Below, piece by piece: positions 12,601 through 25,181 of a stretch of 64,000 nt of DNA (position 1 is its first letter; the number at the start of each line of letters is the position of its first letter). The stretch lies in the NCBI GenBank assembly GCA_037833965.1, contig AP031354.1, positions 31,598,001 to 31,662,000 of the forward strand. The letters run 5' to 3'. Under the pieces are notes generated by a model. The model had not been told where the DNA came from, made no database searches, and saw only the letters and a list, made by a program, of their open reading frames with translations. The DNA comes from Marchantia polymorpha subsp. ruderalis. Taxonomy: Eukaryota; Streptophyta; Marchantiopsida; Marchantiales; Marchantiaceae. The position numbers were made by a program, and so were the translations under genes.

Positions 12601-15482
12601 GAATCGGGCGAGGTCAGAGGCGATAGCTTCTGAACTCCATCCTTGTTCTTCTTCCCCAGACCTCCGAAATGGAACTGGCTGGCCACCCACTTCTTGAAGC
12701 TCTTGGCAGGAGATGGAGGTCGCGCAGGGGCCTGCTTGGAATTCCTCAGCACCAATGCTTTTATGGACTGATCGCCTCCAGCAGCAGCACCACCACCAGG
12801 AGGAGGCCTGGGGACTCGATGACCCTGCTGCCCTTTCTCGTGGACACCTCTCGAGCTGCCCCTCTCGTCGGAGGAAGCCGATGCGCTTTGCTTCAATGGA
12901 GAAGGTCGGCACCCTCTGCTCGCAGTGGCGACGTGGGACGGATAGTAATGGGGAGAAGCTTCCCTCTCTTCGAAAACGTCGTCGGCTATGGAGGCCCTTC
13001 GGCACGAGAGCGACAGGCCCGAGGTTCTGGCCGTGGAGTCCAAAACCCTCCGCAGGCCGTGATGGGGTAAGCTCGAGTACGCCACAGCTTTGGCTGTCGA
13101 GCCTCTGGGAGGAGCTCTGGGGGATCCGTAATCAGAAGTTCTTTGGCCCGCCGCCGCCGGCGAAGCGTACCGAGCCGACTGCGATTGTGGCTCCCCTCGC
13201 CTGACGCTCGAGTGAACGCCCGCCGATGATTCACGAGCAGGAGGAGTGTGCAGGCTCATCGAGTCCGAGCGTCCATGGCCTCCTCCTCCTCCTCCTCCTC
13301 TCTCCCCGTGCAGTCTCTCCAAAAAAGCGTTCCGAGCTCGGATCTGAGGTGACGATAATTCCTTGTCTCTCGACCGAGGCGATGATGTCTCCCTGACTTG
13401 GAAGCCGCTGTCGCCCGTGGACAGCAGACCGCTGAACTCGATTCTTGGAGACGATCGCTGACATTTCGCTGCATCGCCAGCAGCTCCTCCTCCTCCTCCT
13501 CCGCCTTGTTGCTGCAGAATCTGATTCCTAAACTTGTCACTCCTCGGAGAGAAGTAGACATTTTCGTAGCCATTTCTCGGTGAGAGCATGGAGGAGGTGG
13601 TCGGTCTGAAGGATTTGGTGCTGGCATTGACCATCTCCTTGGCCATATCTGCGAGGTCTATGAACTCGCACGAGCTCGAGTCGTCAGCAGGAGCCGGCAA
13701 TGTAGCGGAATCAGATTTCCGCAGCTGCTGCAGACGAATGTCGTGCTTATTATGACCGGATGAGGTCGTCGTCATCGTCTGGTCTCGGAAGGCATCTCCG
13801 GGCTCTGGCCTCCTGCTCCTCCTCGTGGCGTCAGCTTCTGCAGCAGCAGTATCATCATCCTGAGGGGCCTTGACGGCACTGGAACGAAACTCCAGCAACT
13901 TGCGCGCTTTCAAAATCTGAGACCTCTCCTCGGGCTTGATCAAGCTCTTCGACCCTTTTCTGCTCTTCCATTCTTCCGCAGCAGCAGCGCCAGTGCTGGA
14001 AATGCCTGCGACTCTCCTGGAGTCCTTCCCATCAGCAGCAGCAGCTGCAAATGCACCAGCGCTCCGTTTGGGGGACTGAGATTTCCTGTCTCTCGGAGCT
14101 GTAGCTGCAGCTGCAGCTGGAGGGTGGTTCAAAAGCTCGCGGAAGGAAGGGACAACGAGACTGGGATCGAACTGGCTCGTGTATTTCTCAGAAGACGACT
14201 CCAACGAGTCGAAGTCGATCGATGCTCTGCGGCGGACCGACTCGCCTCTCCTGGACGGTGATTCAGGACGAACATACGGGACTCCGGGCTTTCCATTTCT
14301 GGAAGGAGACCCACTTTGTCTCGGCCCAGCTTGCGACTGCCCTTGCTGCTGCTCCTGCTCCTGCTGCTGTTGATCATTATCATTGAACATTATCACGACT
14401 CCATTAGACTGAGCGAGCATACACGACGAGGCTGGCAGGCATCACAAAGCGAGCACATTCTACTTCATTTCATAAGACTATGAATGTATCAACCACGACC
14501 TCTAGCTCTAGAGACTCTTGAATCATATACGCTTCCCTTTCACCACCTGTTCTAACAGATCGCGCTGATTCCGAGTGTGAAACATCGTCGTATGAATTCA
14601 GGTCGAGACTGGCACAAGCACTGGAAATATTCATTCATGTGTGTCCGAGTACATGCACGGCTCGATCGGGAGTGATCTGAACCAGTGAAGCCATGCAGGA
14701 ATGTGACCGATGAACAGGGTTACTAGAGCGCAGTACCGACATTATTAGATTCTCCAGCTGCTATTATGGAGCTACAGGACGTTGGATGTAAACGAGGGTT
14801 CTTTGTGTCCATCCATGAGCACAATTCTCCTGCTACTTAAAGGCAGCCTTAAGCTTGATAACGTACACGAAACTGAAGCTTTTAATGTGGATGAGTTCTT
14901 GTTGCGCACTGGATTCATCGAGCATGGAAGGTTCGATACTGTCGACACGTAATACAAGAAGGAGGAGAAGGTTAGAAGATGCTGCTAACCTGCGAGACGT
15001 TGCTGCGATCAGCATCTGATTCGGCACTCGCCTGCTCGAAGTTCAATTCCGTGAAGTTCTCTCTCGACTTCCATCTCAGCATTCGCTCGCTCCTTTGCGC
15101 CAAGGCAGGCCCGCCGTCCGGATCCGAGGTTTTTGAGTGCGGGATCATACTGTCTAGCAATGACGAGCTATCGGCCGCCACTCTCGTCTGAAACTGGACT
15201 TAATCTGTCTGAAATTATCGCCATTAACATCCAAAACTCCATGAACATGCATGCACAGCAGCTACCGGACTAATAGGCTGGCTACAAGAGCCTGTAGAAC
15301 GATGCAGAACCTCATTATGGTCAAGCGCATTGACATCTGCTCTGACGAATGCGGGTCACACGACGACTACCACGACTAATCTGTCGGTTACTACCACTCG
15401 CTCGGCTAGAAGCAAGAATAGGAGACTCGGTGGTAGTGGACTGCTTCGAATTCATCGGTGGATTAGCTGTAAACAGCGTCAT
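9512..15482 (-). CDS. Prune-like DHH/DHHA2-family protein with very long disordered N-terminus
   Basis: Proposed exons: 15482-15360, 15187-14990, 14408-12020, 11902-11631, 11327-11244, 11109-11017, 10332-10203, 10110-9709, 9555-9512; phases agree throughout, giving 1244 aa. Residues 1-900 are Ser/Arg/Ala/Gln-rich with Gln, Ala and Gly runs, so probably disordered. From about residue 905 the sequence follows the Prune exopolyphosphatase/phosphodiesterase fold: SDIGSMVSA (family D-x-D-S), FADEVD, LVGEH (family LVDHN), VGSCCTLLAE, LLMDTDNL and GPLGRFGLF. The second Asp of the first motif is Gly, the Asp of LVDH is missing, and no DHR motif is found, so catalysis is doubtful. The last 130 residues are Pro/Ser-rich and do not resemble DHHA2. 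The first two exons and the last exon are least certain; translation could instead start at the ATG at 14420. Confidence 0.62.
9592..9618. repeat. (GA)n microsatellite in the last intron of the Prune-like gene
   Basis: An uninterrupted AG/GA dinucleotide run. On the minus strand it reads as a CT tract that could serve as the polypyrimidine stretch upstream of the proposed 9555 acceptor. Confidence 0.9.
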
Positions 15483-15705
15483 GGGTGCTGGGTTTGCTTG
15501 ACAGATGGACAGATACAGATGACGGAGATTCCTTTGTCTGGGATTTTGCTCAGGAACCAGTACTCCCGACTGAACTCCTACTGCCTTCGTTCCTTCCCTA
15601 ACCTCTCGTCTCGACCAGAGCGATGAAATTAAATAGCATAATAAAACGAGGCGGGAGGAATCCCCGAAAGCGTAAGTCACGAAGATCGTGAAGTTCTGCT
15701 GAGTC

Positions 15706-15756
15706 TCAGACACGCAAAGTGTGTCCCATACACAATCTCTCTCCCTCACTTGCCAT
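15706..15756 (-). CDS. Possible 16-codon upstream ORF in the Prune-like leader
   Basis: Reading from the putative TATA box, the first ATG met is at 15756. It opens a 16-residue frame (MASEGERLCMGHTLRV) closed by TGA at 15706, before the proposed main ATG at 15482 and in a different frame. If the leader is transcribed as inferred, it would limit translation of the main frame. No evidence of translation can be seen. Confidence 0.3.
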   Translation of the reverse strand: MASEGERLCMGHTLRV

Positions 15757-15817
15757 CACGGCCGGACTTCGCCGGGTCGGCATGCACAGCAGTTCGAATG
15801 TACTCCCGGCCCATGCC

Positions 15818-15825
15818 TATATACT
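15818..15825 (-). promoter_or_regulatory. TATA-like box for the Prune-like gene
   Basis: The minus strand reads AGTATATAGGC here, about 60-70 bp before the uORF ATG and 340 bp before the proposed main ATG. Spacing is reasonable for a start site near 15.79 kb. Position and motif only. Confidence 0.4.
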
Positions 15826-15854
15826 CTTCTTGAGCTCTCCATCAACTCCTGGCT

Positions 15855-15897
15855 CATTCATTCAGTGATTCATTCACTCACTCACTCACTCACTCGA
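15855..15897. repeat. (ATTC)n/(ACTC)n tetranucleotide microsatellite
   Basis: CATTCATTCAG followed by CATTCACTCACTCACTCACTCACTC, just upstream of the TATA-like box of the minus-strand gene. Confidence 0.85.
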
Positions 15898-15899
15898 TC

Positions 15900-18800
15900 A
15901 GTGACACTACACCGATCCATCGACCAATCGAGTTACCACTCGATCCATCGAGGCTTCGCTCTGCCGATCTCTCTTTCTCTATCTCTCAATCACAATTAAG
16001 GGGCATGCCAAAAGCACAGTCGGCCTTCACCCGCAAGTGCACGGGGCACGATATTTTTATGCCGGCGGGCGACGAGATGTACACAACAACACCGAGAATG
16101 CATGTCTTGTGTGGGTTTCTGTTGCGCCCTCCCTTCCTGCCTCCCTTCCTCCTCCCCGTACAGCGTAACGTATGGACCCATGGCGACGCTTTTGTATGAT
16201 TGTATGTGGGGGCCTCAGGGTGTCCCTGGAGGCCTCGGGACTACGCACATACAGCATACAAGGGGCTCGACGGCATGATGCAAAGTGCGAAGAGCGAGCC
16301 CTTTTTTTGTATTATTGGTCGATATTGTGGGGGCACGGAGAAAGCGCAGGTTTTGGTCTTTGGGGCTCTCTCTACCTTTTCCTCGTTCTTTGTCTCCCCG
16401 ATCCGCCCACAATTCCGCTGCGTCCGCTGCTTACCACGCTGACGGCCACGCAGTACAGTCGGTACCTGTACCGAGTGGCGACCAACTGAGACAACTTTAA
16501 GGCGGGACGGGTTTCTGGTGTCCGTGGAAAGGTCGCTGAGCGACCCCGTATGCGTTTCGTATGTCGATATCCTACACGGGAATGTTTCCGTATGTGAGGC
16601 CGCGTATGCCAAGCCCTTGCTTCGTGCACCCCATGCATGTTACATATCTCTTTGCCGTGCGCTGCGTGTGCGTGCAGTCATGGTGGACGGCAGGCTTCCA
16701 CTGCAGTCAGTAGCTACGTGTTTGTGTTTGGATGTTGTTCACCAACTCAATTCACTAGGTTGGAGGTAGGTCCGCACGCGTCCCTCTTCAACCATGTACG
16801 GTACACTTTGGTGCTTGGCGACTTCAATGGATTTTCTCGGAGACTATCGTTTCTTTTCCGAGTTTCTTAAGATTATTTTTACCATATTATTATCTGGTTA
16901 TACATCATTCACGAGCATTCCGAAACCTGATACAGTTTATTTCTTCCCATTCTTTATATCTCTCGTACAATTTTTTTCTATCGTCCCTCACGTTTCGTGG
17001 CATTGTGCGGCGTACGGTACAGAAGATGATTTTTTTTTACAGTTTATTTTTCTTTAAATCCTGGTTTCGCACACAAATCTCTAAATAGCTCGAAAGCTAA
17101 CAAGCTCTCCACTAAGTCTACGAGCATTGATTGTCTCAATTTATTTCATTTCCACTTCAGTAGCCTTGCATTTCCCATCGATATAATTGATCATGAAAGA
17201 ATTTTTGGGAGAACGGAAAATTTGTGAGGAAACTCCAGATTGATTTATCTATTACGTTATTGCATAGTACCAATTTTATCTTACAGGTCTATCGAGTATA
17301 TATGTATATATCATATAATTCGAGGAGATGATGGAGTGATTCTCTGATGCTTGATCTGACTATAATGAAAGTACACACGTGGATAAAAGAGAGGATAAGG
17401 AGAAGGATAACAGACACAAACTGTATAGGAGAGGAAATTGAAAAGTACATGGAAGGTGATAAAGCTCGAAAGAAGGGCCACAGATATACGGCGGTCATGT
17501 AAGAATGGCAAACTCGCATATCCCAAACATGAGAGATAAACGTAGAAACAATAAAATTTCAACAAACGAATGATATGGCATGCAAGTATGTAATGCGATG
17601 TGGGATAGTTTATAAACTTGTTAATTTACCATAAAAATACAAGTTAAAACAAAGTTCAAAGGGCACACAACATGTGACATTATACGTCCGAGTTCTATAT
17701 CTGTTGGATGTAACGTACTATGGAATAACACATGAAGTCACTTCTTGATTGTAATTACTCAATCACTTTTCATTGTTATCGTCTGGTGGTTGATTTGTTA
17801 CAGTCGGCCGGCCTACATTGTGTGGATTTTGTAGTAAGTGGACGATCCTTATCCATTAAGATATATTCACCCGCTTTCAAGCCACAAAAGAATGAGAACT
17901 ATTTTTTTTAGAACTCTCTATCAACCTCTCGAAAGGGTTATAAAAGAGTAAATAGTCTGGAAAAGTTCATTTGGTTTGCTCTTTGCAAATCTTCCTAAAT
18001 CTGACTTCCCTTATTCATTGTAGGTAACAAAATATGCATTAGCTTTAAACTGGATCCTTGAGTGAAAACCTCTGACCATATTTTTCCAGAAAACTGATCT
18101 ATTGGCGCGCTATGTGATTTCAGAATGGACTTGTCCATTCTGATTCTTCTTCCTTTGTCCAATGGGATTCAAGGCAGCAGATGACAGAACCAGACCAGAC
18201 CTTCTCCATCTTTTCAGATTTTGATGAAAGTGTTCTGAATCCTGCGTAGAAAAATGAAGGCAGACTAGCCCTGTCTCGCCCTTGCATGCAATATATAAAG
18301 TGTCAGAGAAATGTAGGAAACGAGACATTTTACCTCCTGCTTCCACAACTTTCACTCCAATAATAATCATTGTGCTGGACGTCCCTTGTATCGGGGACTC
18401 TCAGTCACAAACATACAAGAATACTATTAAAACGAATCTATTATACCTATACGAAATCCTCACGCGTTTGTCATGTATAGCCAACCAGCTAGCATCGCCA
18501 TTTATCGAAGATCTCCTATAAGATCGCACACCATCGACACTAGCCTCGGAGACTCATTTCGATTTATGTCTCGAGCGGTGAAGATTATGGGTTTCGTTTG
18601 AAATTAAATCATCGATATATTTCAGAACACAAGGCTCACAATATCTAGGCTACGTTGGGTTTTTCCCACGGCTACCATCACCAACAGAGATCTCGCTCGG
18701 ATCGGATCTGCTGTCTCACTAAAAATGACGTATGAAAGAAATCCTCTTCTGTTGAACCAAACGGGATGGGGATAAAAAAAAAGAAAAAAGTGGACGTAAT

Positions 18801-19071
18801 CCATTGCATAGGATCGATCGGAAGCAGACAGAAGTCATACGTATGTGAGCCATTATGAAGCTATGGAAGACTCGGAAGGGGAAAATACACTGTTAAGGTC
18901 AGCTGGGCATCTTATCTGAGTGGGTACTTTTGGGAGGGGGGCGAGGGAGGGGACCATGTACAGCGACAGGTTGTATAGACCGGTTCAGAATCAGGAGGAA
19001 CGAAGGATTTTCAGAAGCACGCAGGTCGAGGATTCCACACACTGAGTGATACTTCAGAGCAGTAAGTGCAC
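15900..19071. other. Intergenic DNA; no gene recognised
   Basis: GC-moderate up to about 17.0 kb, with many short overlapping frames on both strands at 16.0-16.9 kb that show no domain; AT-rich at 17.0-18.1 kb. It may include distal promoter sequence of the Prune-like gene. Confidence 0.45.
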
Positions 19072-19521
19072 TCATTCGCTCAGTTGCTCGCTTTGCAAAG
19101 CGATTGGCCCATCATCGTATGCGAATGAATGAGTGGCGTATGCAAGTATACGACACGTAGTCCGTGCTGCTTCTTTCTTTACGAAGTCGTATACGATCAT
19201 TTGCAGTCTACGACTTACATAGACGAGCACATAAGAAACATGCTCATTGCCACTGTGCGTCAAAAAGCTTGGAACCACGACGCCCAAGGTATTCTCCAGC
19301 GCCTTCTCTCTTATTCCAATCTTGCTCTCAGACGCAAAAATAATGCCCACCGGCCCAAATGTGGCCGCCCCATTCATCACCACGGAGTATATTCTGCCCC
19401 AGGTGTTTCTTCCTCCCACTTGCTCCAGACTTGCAAAAAGTCTGGGGAAGCTCCGAGCTTTTAGTTCAACGAGTCGAGTCAGCCAGTGCAATCTTGGTTT
19501 CGAAAAAGCTAAGTTCAGCAA
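19072..19521 (-). CDS. Unassigned open frame, 149 codons
   Basis: An uninterrupted minus-strand frame with a hydrophobic central segment (MNGAATFGPVGIIF). I do not recognise it. An opposite-strand frame (19247-19528) is also open, so neither is clearly coding. It could be an exon of an unidentified gene, a decayed fragment or chance. No convincing splice partners were found in the flanks. Confidence 0.15.
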   Translation of the reverse strand: MLNLAFSKPRLHWLTRLVELKARSFPRLFASLEQVGGRNTWGRIYSVVMNGAATFGPVGIIFASESKIGIREKALENTLGVVVPSFLTHSGNEHVSYVLVYVSRRLQMIVYDFVKKEAARTTCRILAYATHSFAYDDGPIALQSEQLSE

Positions 19522-21999
19522 AATTTGAGTTCATTTGGTTCTCAACTATGGAACTTTCTGAGTTCTAGCTGAGCAGGTGCTCCTCTGGTGGGAGTTTGAT
19601 GGGGAGGAGCACATGAGGGTGGAAAGTATATTTTCGCAGAGCTTGGTTGGTATAACATATATATAAAATATACATTTGACTCTCATCTCACTAGAACGTG
19701 GACCTGTGTTTCATGTGCGAGAGGGCATGAGGGCATGTGAACCCAATCGACTGTCGCAGAGAAAAAGTCCGAATGAAACTCTGGAATGTCTGCTCTAACT
19801 CTGTTCTGCATCCTCACACTCGTTCATTTGGAACAGAATGAATGTTGGACCCAGGCTTTTTTTGTGCGTCCATATTCAGACGACATTCCAACCAAATTTT
19901 GGGGTGAAAGGTTGTTCGTGCCACTTTCTCCTTCACTTTCTTCCTCCCTCCAGTCAGATTACCCTTCGTAGTTTCCATATAGAGCTGCACCACATTGCCT
20001 TTCCTGCACTAAATACGAAACCAGCAAATTTCCCAGGAGGGAAACACAGGGTTATCGACACTCTCATGCCAACCTTCAATTGGATCTTCAAACCAATTGC
20101 TCTGTCTGGATGAAAGAATCTCAATTATTCAGCTCTCCAGCAGCTATTAAAATAATCAGTCTCAAAGGATTGAGGACTCCTGGCTTTGTCCCCGATTCGG
20201 ACTAGTATAGTGAAGCCTACTGCTTGAAATTTTTTGGTATCTCAGAATTTGGCAGTGGAATGCAGCAAATCTTTGTGAGTCCAGCTCGACTCAAAATAGA
20301 AGAAAATATTGCAATGAGAGAAAAAGGACTTCTTGTTTCAGTCAAAGCAGTCCTTTTCGGGAGACTCGCAAAGGCTTTCCGACTCGAGGACCATAGATAA
20401 CTTCTGGGCATTCCCTGGCCGTCACTACTCCCTGGAGTGACGCCACCACGCTTTATTCTAAACATCTAGTTTCAATTATTTTTTCCGAGGAGAAGGAAAC
20501 GAACAACTTGACCATGAAAGAGAGGAATGTCACTAGCTGAACTTTTGGCCTGTCAGTTCGTTCAGGTTCACGATCGTTTCACTCTAGCCAAAAGCAAAAC
20601 TTTGTTCAGATGTTGGATCTCAACGACTACATTGAGCTGTACCACTGTATAGCATACTGAACAGGTCTCAAACCATTTTGCATGACACATTTCGTCATGG
20701 AGATGTCACCTCTCGTCTTTGGCACATCCCCAGATGGGAGAAAATCAACTCTATAGCCCTACATTATGGGGGCAGTTAATCTGAGCTACGTCACCTTACA
20801 TCTTTCGTTCAAAGGCTAGAAGGCAGTCTTGGCACCATGCCTTAAAAGGAAGCTTAGCGGCCGGTCAATGTGCCCTGTGACTACCATTGAATACGTAGTC
20901 GTCACTCACTTTGGTAACTCACTTCAGTACATCCAACCTAAATGAGGTTCATCTGAGCTACATACAGTTACGAACACTTTTCTAAAATCAGTTGGGGAAA
21001 AAAATGGAGAATAGACATAGGGGAGAAAACATGAAATGCAAACAAACAAACTACAGTATTCTCCTTGCAAAAAATCTGATCGTACATGGCGGACGCAACT
21101 AGATTGCAAAGTGGTCAAGTCTGTAGAACGGTCAACGAGGTGATGCGTCGGATGCAATTTATCCAACAGTTGCACTTTATATTGCCCATGTAGTAAACTG
21201 GCCAAGTCAACCGAGGGAACTGAAACACAAAAGAAGAGAAAGTGGACGGGCATATTTCTTTACGCTGGGCGGGGTACCTGGTATTAATGCAAGTACAAGC
21301 TTCCCTTTTCGCTGGATGCTTGTGGAATCGGCTGTAAGTCATAATTATGCTGAACTGGAACCTTGTCAGCCAGGGAATCCAGGTCTCGACTCTCTAGGTC
21401 TTCAATCGAACTCTAGTTCCCACGTTTACCACCACCATCACCAACATCGTCGTAAAAGGTCAATCATGAATCGTTTACGAGCTGTGTCGTGTGAACCTTG
21501 GTCCCTCTGAGCTGCTGCTGGCTAGTATTTCCAATATAACGAGTATGTACATCGAGCCAAAGTACCTTGATTTTCTTCTCACCGGGATTTCAATTATGTT
21601 CTCCACGGTTTAAGAAGGTGACTGCGATCAAACTTTCTAAACCCACGAGCTTCTTTCTCTCGAGGGTTTTATGATGCCATAGATGTCCTTCCGAAAACCC
21701 TGCGAGTCCCAGAACTTCGGATTATTCGACATATTTGACTCCTCCTCCGTGAGTAGTACAATTGTTCAGGCAGGGAATGGGATCTATGGAATATATCCTT
21801 GATCACACGAAGGTACATCTCGTTCCTCTTCAATCATAGATGGGTGCAGTTTGCGCAATCATGTTTTAACAACAATTATGGTACTAAATTCCGAGCAGAC
21901 GAGGTTAAGTTGTCGGACGCCATACTCAACCGTTACTTTAGGAGGCTACTTGTGATCAACAGGCGGATGGTGCCTGCTGCGGATATGGAGGTGCTAGAT
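19522..21999. other. Intergenic DNA; no gene recognised
   Basis: Open on both strands around 20217-20465, with no domain recognised. Otherwise interrupted in all frames. Confidence 0.4.
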
Positions 22000-22129
22000 A
22001 GGAAGCTTGAGGTATGGAGAGAATATATTGTGAAATGCATGGGAAGTAAAGGAAGCTCGAAGTATCGAGAGAATATATTGTGAAATGAATGGGATATAAA
22101 GGAAGCTTGAGCTATCGAGAGAAGATCCT
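22000..22129. repeat. Tandem repeat, about 50-bp unit, 2.6 copies
   Basis: GGAAGCTTGAG-TATGGAGAGAATATATTGTGAAATG and its variants repeat every 50 bp from 22000; the third copy is cut short after TATCGAGAGAAG. The first repeats lie within a plus-strand open frame (21799-22083) of about 94 codons. That frame might be a remnant of a DNA-binding or transposase-like protein, but I cannot identify it. Confidence 0.8.
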
Positions 22130-24989
22130 GTTTCACTTTCATTTTACACGAAAAGAGAGGGCACAAAAAGTCTCTAACTGTATGAGGTTCAACTGCAGTG
22201 GGCTGTATTATCTCCCACGTTCAGTCATGCGAAAGAGATGTTCATTCTTCTCCCTTCTTTTTACTGCAAATAATGAATTCCTATCCTCTCTTACTTTTTC
22301 CATAATCCCACAAGTGATAACAAGTCACGAGCAATTCAGATATTCTCAATGAATAACTGTACAGATTAGCTCTATGAAGACATACGAAGTGCACTAACAC
22401 GCAGTGATAATTTGCCGTGATACATTTTGATTCAAATGCTAAATGCTTGTGTCATTTACGGACGGACTTTTCAGAACCAGAGGCAGTCAAGGATAAAGCC
22501 TGTGACCTGGATCTAATTATCAGGTTCTCAAACGAGGGTTGGTGATCTGTGGAAACAGTTATCCAAAAAAAATACTCGTGGTGTTGTGCTGTGGCTCGGT
22601 GCTTTCGTTGTGGAAAGCTGTATCTGAAGAGTCTTTACGTAAATTGGGAGTTTGATCTGCTTTTTCATGAACCGTTGTCGTACTGATGGAAGGATCTTCT
22701 TGACATGTGTTTATCTTCGACCAATATATTTGATGAGCATCATCATTGGAGGAAAAGCTGGGCCCTCTCATTACGCTAGAACAGTTCACAGGTGATGCAT
22801 GCTAACTTCCGGAGGTTCTAATTTGCTACCTGCAAAGGCTGTTCTGGAAAGCTCTTTGGTTCGTATGTCATGCAGATTACATTGCATATTGCTCTCCAGA
22901 CAAAGGTGCACCCACGAACGTATCGATGAAACTGAAGTTATTGACTTTAACAGGTCGACTTTACCGATCCATGCAACATCAGTTCAGTCGCCCTGCAGCC
23001 ACAAACTTTACATTCGAGATTTTAATTCTATTCCTCATGCAACGACGACAGTTGATGCTTCAGTCTTGCGCTTGACGATCTCGTGACAGCCAGCGTACGA
23101 AAGAAAGTAACACGACGAGACCATCAAACGGAAGGATTGAGATTGGAAGAGCAAACGTCCAACTAACTGCTTGTCCTCTGGCAGTTATCGAGCACAAGAG
23201 CTCTCTCCTTAACTCTGTACAGCATTTCCGTGTGACGGATGATTCCTCATCTGCTCATCTCCTTCGCATCTCTCCTGAAAAGGCTGTCTGCCATGTTCAG
23301 ACAATCCTCCCTCCTATCTTTGAGTTCCTTTCCTCCCCTGAGCATGGCAGCCTCTGAAAACCACCACTAATCACTGTCTATAAGGAAGCCCCAGAGCTGC
23401 TGTGGCTTTGAGGCCATAAAGTTGCCGCTCGTCTTCAGCAACCACATTGGCTACCTGACGAAGCTCATTCTCTCGTCGTCGTGTGAATTTCTGGGGACTC
23501 TGATGAATTTTCTGTGAAGGAGCTCAACAGAATTCTGCGTGTAACCAGTCTGTGCTTAACCAGCTTTGAGGGGCTGGGTTGCGCTGTTTACTTCGGCCAT
23601 ATTCCAAGCAGATGTTTTATTCATCAGTCCTTGGTATCTAATCATCTATACCTCGAGCCCTACTGTCTTCACGAAATACTCTTCAGACAAGACGGTTCCA
23701 GTACATCTACTTCGCTTGATTGCTTTGAGATTGTGGGTCCATTATGGTTCAGGTGACTAGGGGCCCTGAGACTCGTGCAGCCGACTCGCTCGGCTGGGCA
23801 GTGAGCTGCAATATGCAAGCATACAGATAGCCGCGAACGCTTAACCTGCTCGCAGGCCGCGGTAAACAAACGCACTAATCACTAATGAAATCTTGACTCT
23901 GTGCTCCGATCTCAGAATCCCAGAATTACATTTGAAGTATATCATTTGAAGTACTTATGGACCATATAACAAGCTCGAGTTCCGTACACCTTCACCAGTA
24001 TTTGCCCCCCGTGCTCCTATGGCCGTAGATTCCGGAATGTAAGCAGTGCTGGTATTGACAGACGGGTGAAATGAAGACGTAAATACTGTATAGAAGATAT
24101 GAGAACTACATTGTAGGCTCTTACTTCCGTAGATCGAAGTTATTCCCAATTCCAAACGTGTCAACCGAAATACTTCATACGAGCATCCACTCTCTCAGCT
24201 CGATGGCCCTCGAATATGTAAATCAAGCAGCCGCTGCTATCACCAGTAAATCTGAAATGGGACCGAAACAAGCTCAACCAGGTGGACGTTGGCCGAAAAC
24301 ACTTGAGAAACCTATGTCTGTTGACAGGCCCGTCATGTAAACATATTGAATAATCACAGCCAAGGATCATCTGCATTAAACCTGAAATTTTCCATGTCGA
24401 ACAGTTCTGTGTTCACGGTTGAAGCTTCATGAAGGAGAAACTCACGATATTCTGTGACTGCTGAAACTACCCATCTCAAATTGGTCATAAGCAGGCCTCT
24501 TCTCCTTCGCCGTCCTGGTAAGTAGTTCGGTAGCAGCAAGAGATGCAGTTCATCCATGATCCTTCATGTTTTGTAGAACCTATGCAGCGCATTGTTACAA
24601 GCTGAATATTTGAAGGTAACGCAGACCTGCCAGTTCGCATCGCATGACTTTTTCTTCTATAAAAGGCTACTCCATGGCAGTTGCAGACCACGTAGTCTGC
24701 ATCACTCAGTCTTATCCTCCTTTTTATACACTATTCCATGTAACTGACTCAAGAGAAAGGGTTGTTCCACAAAAAAGGCAGTTTTAATATGAAGAATTGC
24801 AGATTCTTTACCGTATTCATCATGCGACTGATGGATGCTAAAGAAAGAGGCAGTATGATAGATTTGGGAGTATGCAGAATTGGTGAAGGTAATGCATGAA
24901 CGAAGCCGTTAGAATGACCAGGAACTAAACCTTGATATGCTCATGAACGCGTGGGTGATGCACAGAATTCACTCAATGTACACGTTCGG
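22130..24989. other. Intergenic DNA; no gene recognised
   Basis: Only short frames with no domain or splice support. It may include part of the 3' flank of the Sec23-like gene at its right end. Confidence 0.4.
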
Positions 24990-25025
24990 TGACTTCAGCA
25001 GGACCTGAAGGTCCTGCTGAAGTCA
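24990..25025. repeat. Perfect 17-bp inverted repeat with 2-nt loop
   Basis: TGACTTCAGCAGGACCT, then GA, then its exact reverse complement. It lies 157 bp beyond the stop codon of the minus-strand Sec23-like gene, so it is probably in that 3' UTR or just past it. As RNA it would form a very stable stem. It is not followed by a U-run as a bacterial-type terminator would be. Confidence 0.88.
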
Positions 25026-25181
25026 ATCTCGCTCGGAACTATCTACAACAGAGCCAATCACAAAAACTGATGTCCACATGAAGTAGAACTGACTACTTCC
25101 TCATTGAGCAGTGTGGTCTAATCTACGAGATACTGGATAGCAGCTTGCGAAAATGACAGGTTGTGTAACATACACATTTCT

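Noticed and set aside
12204..13204. Plus-strand frames of 110-163 codons within 12.2-13.2 kb
   Set aside because: They lie antisense to the large exon of the Prune-like gene and read as its shadows.
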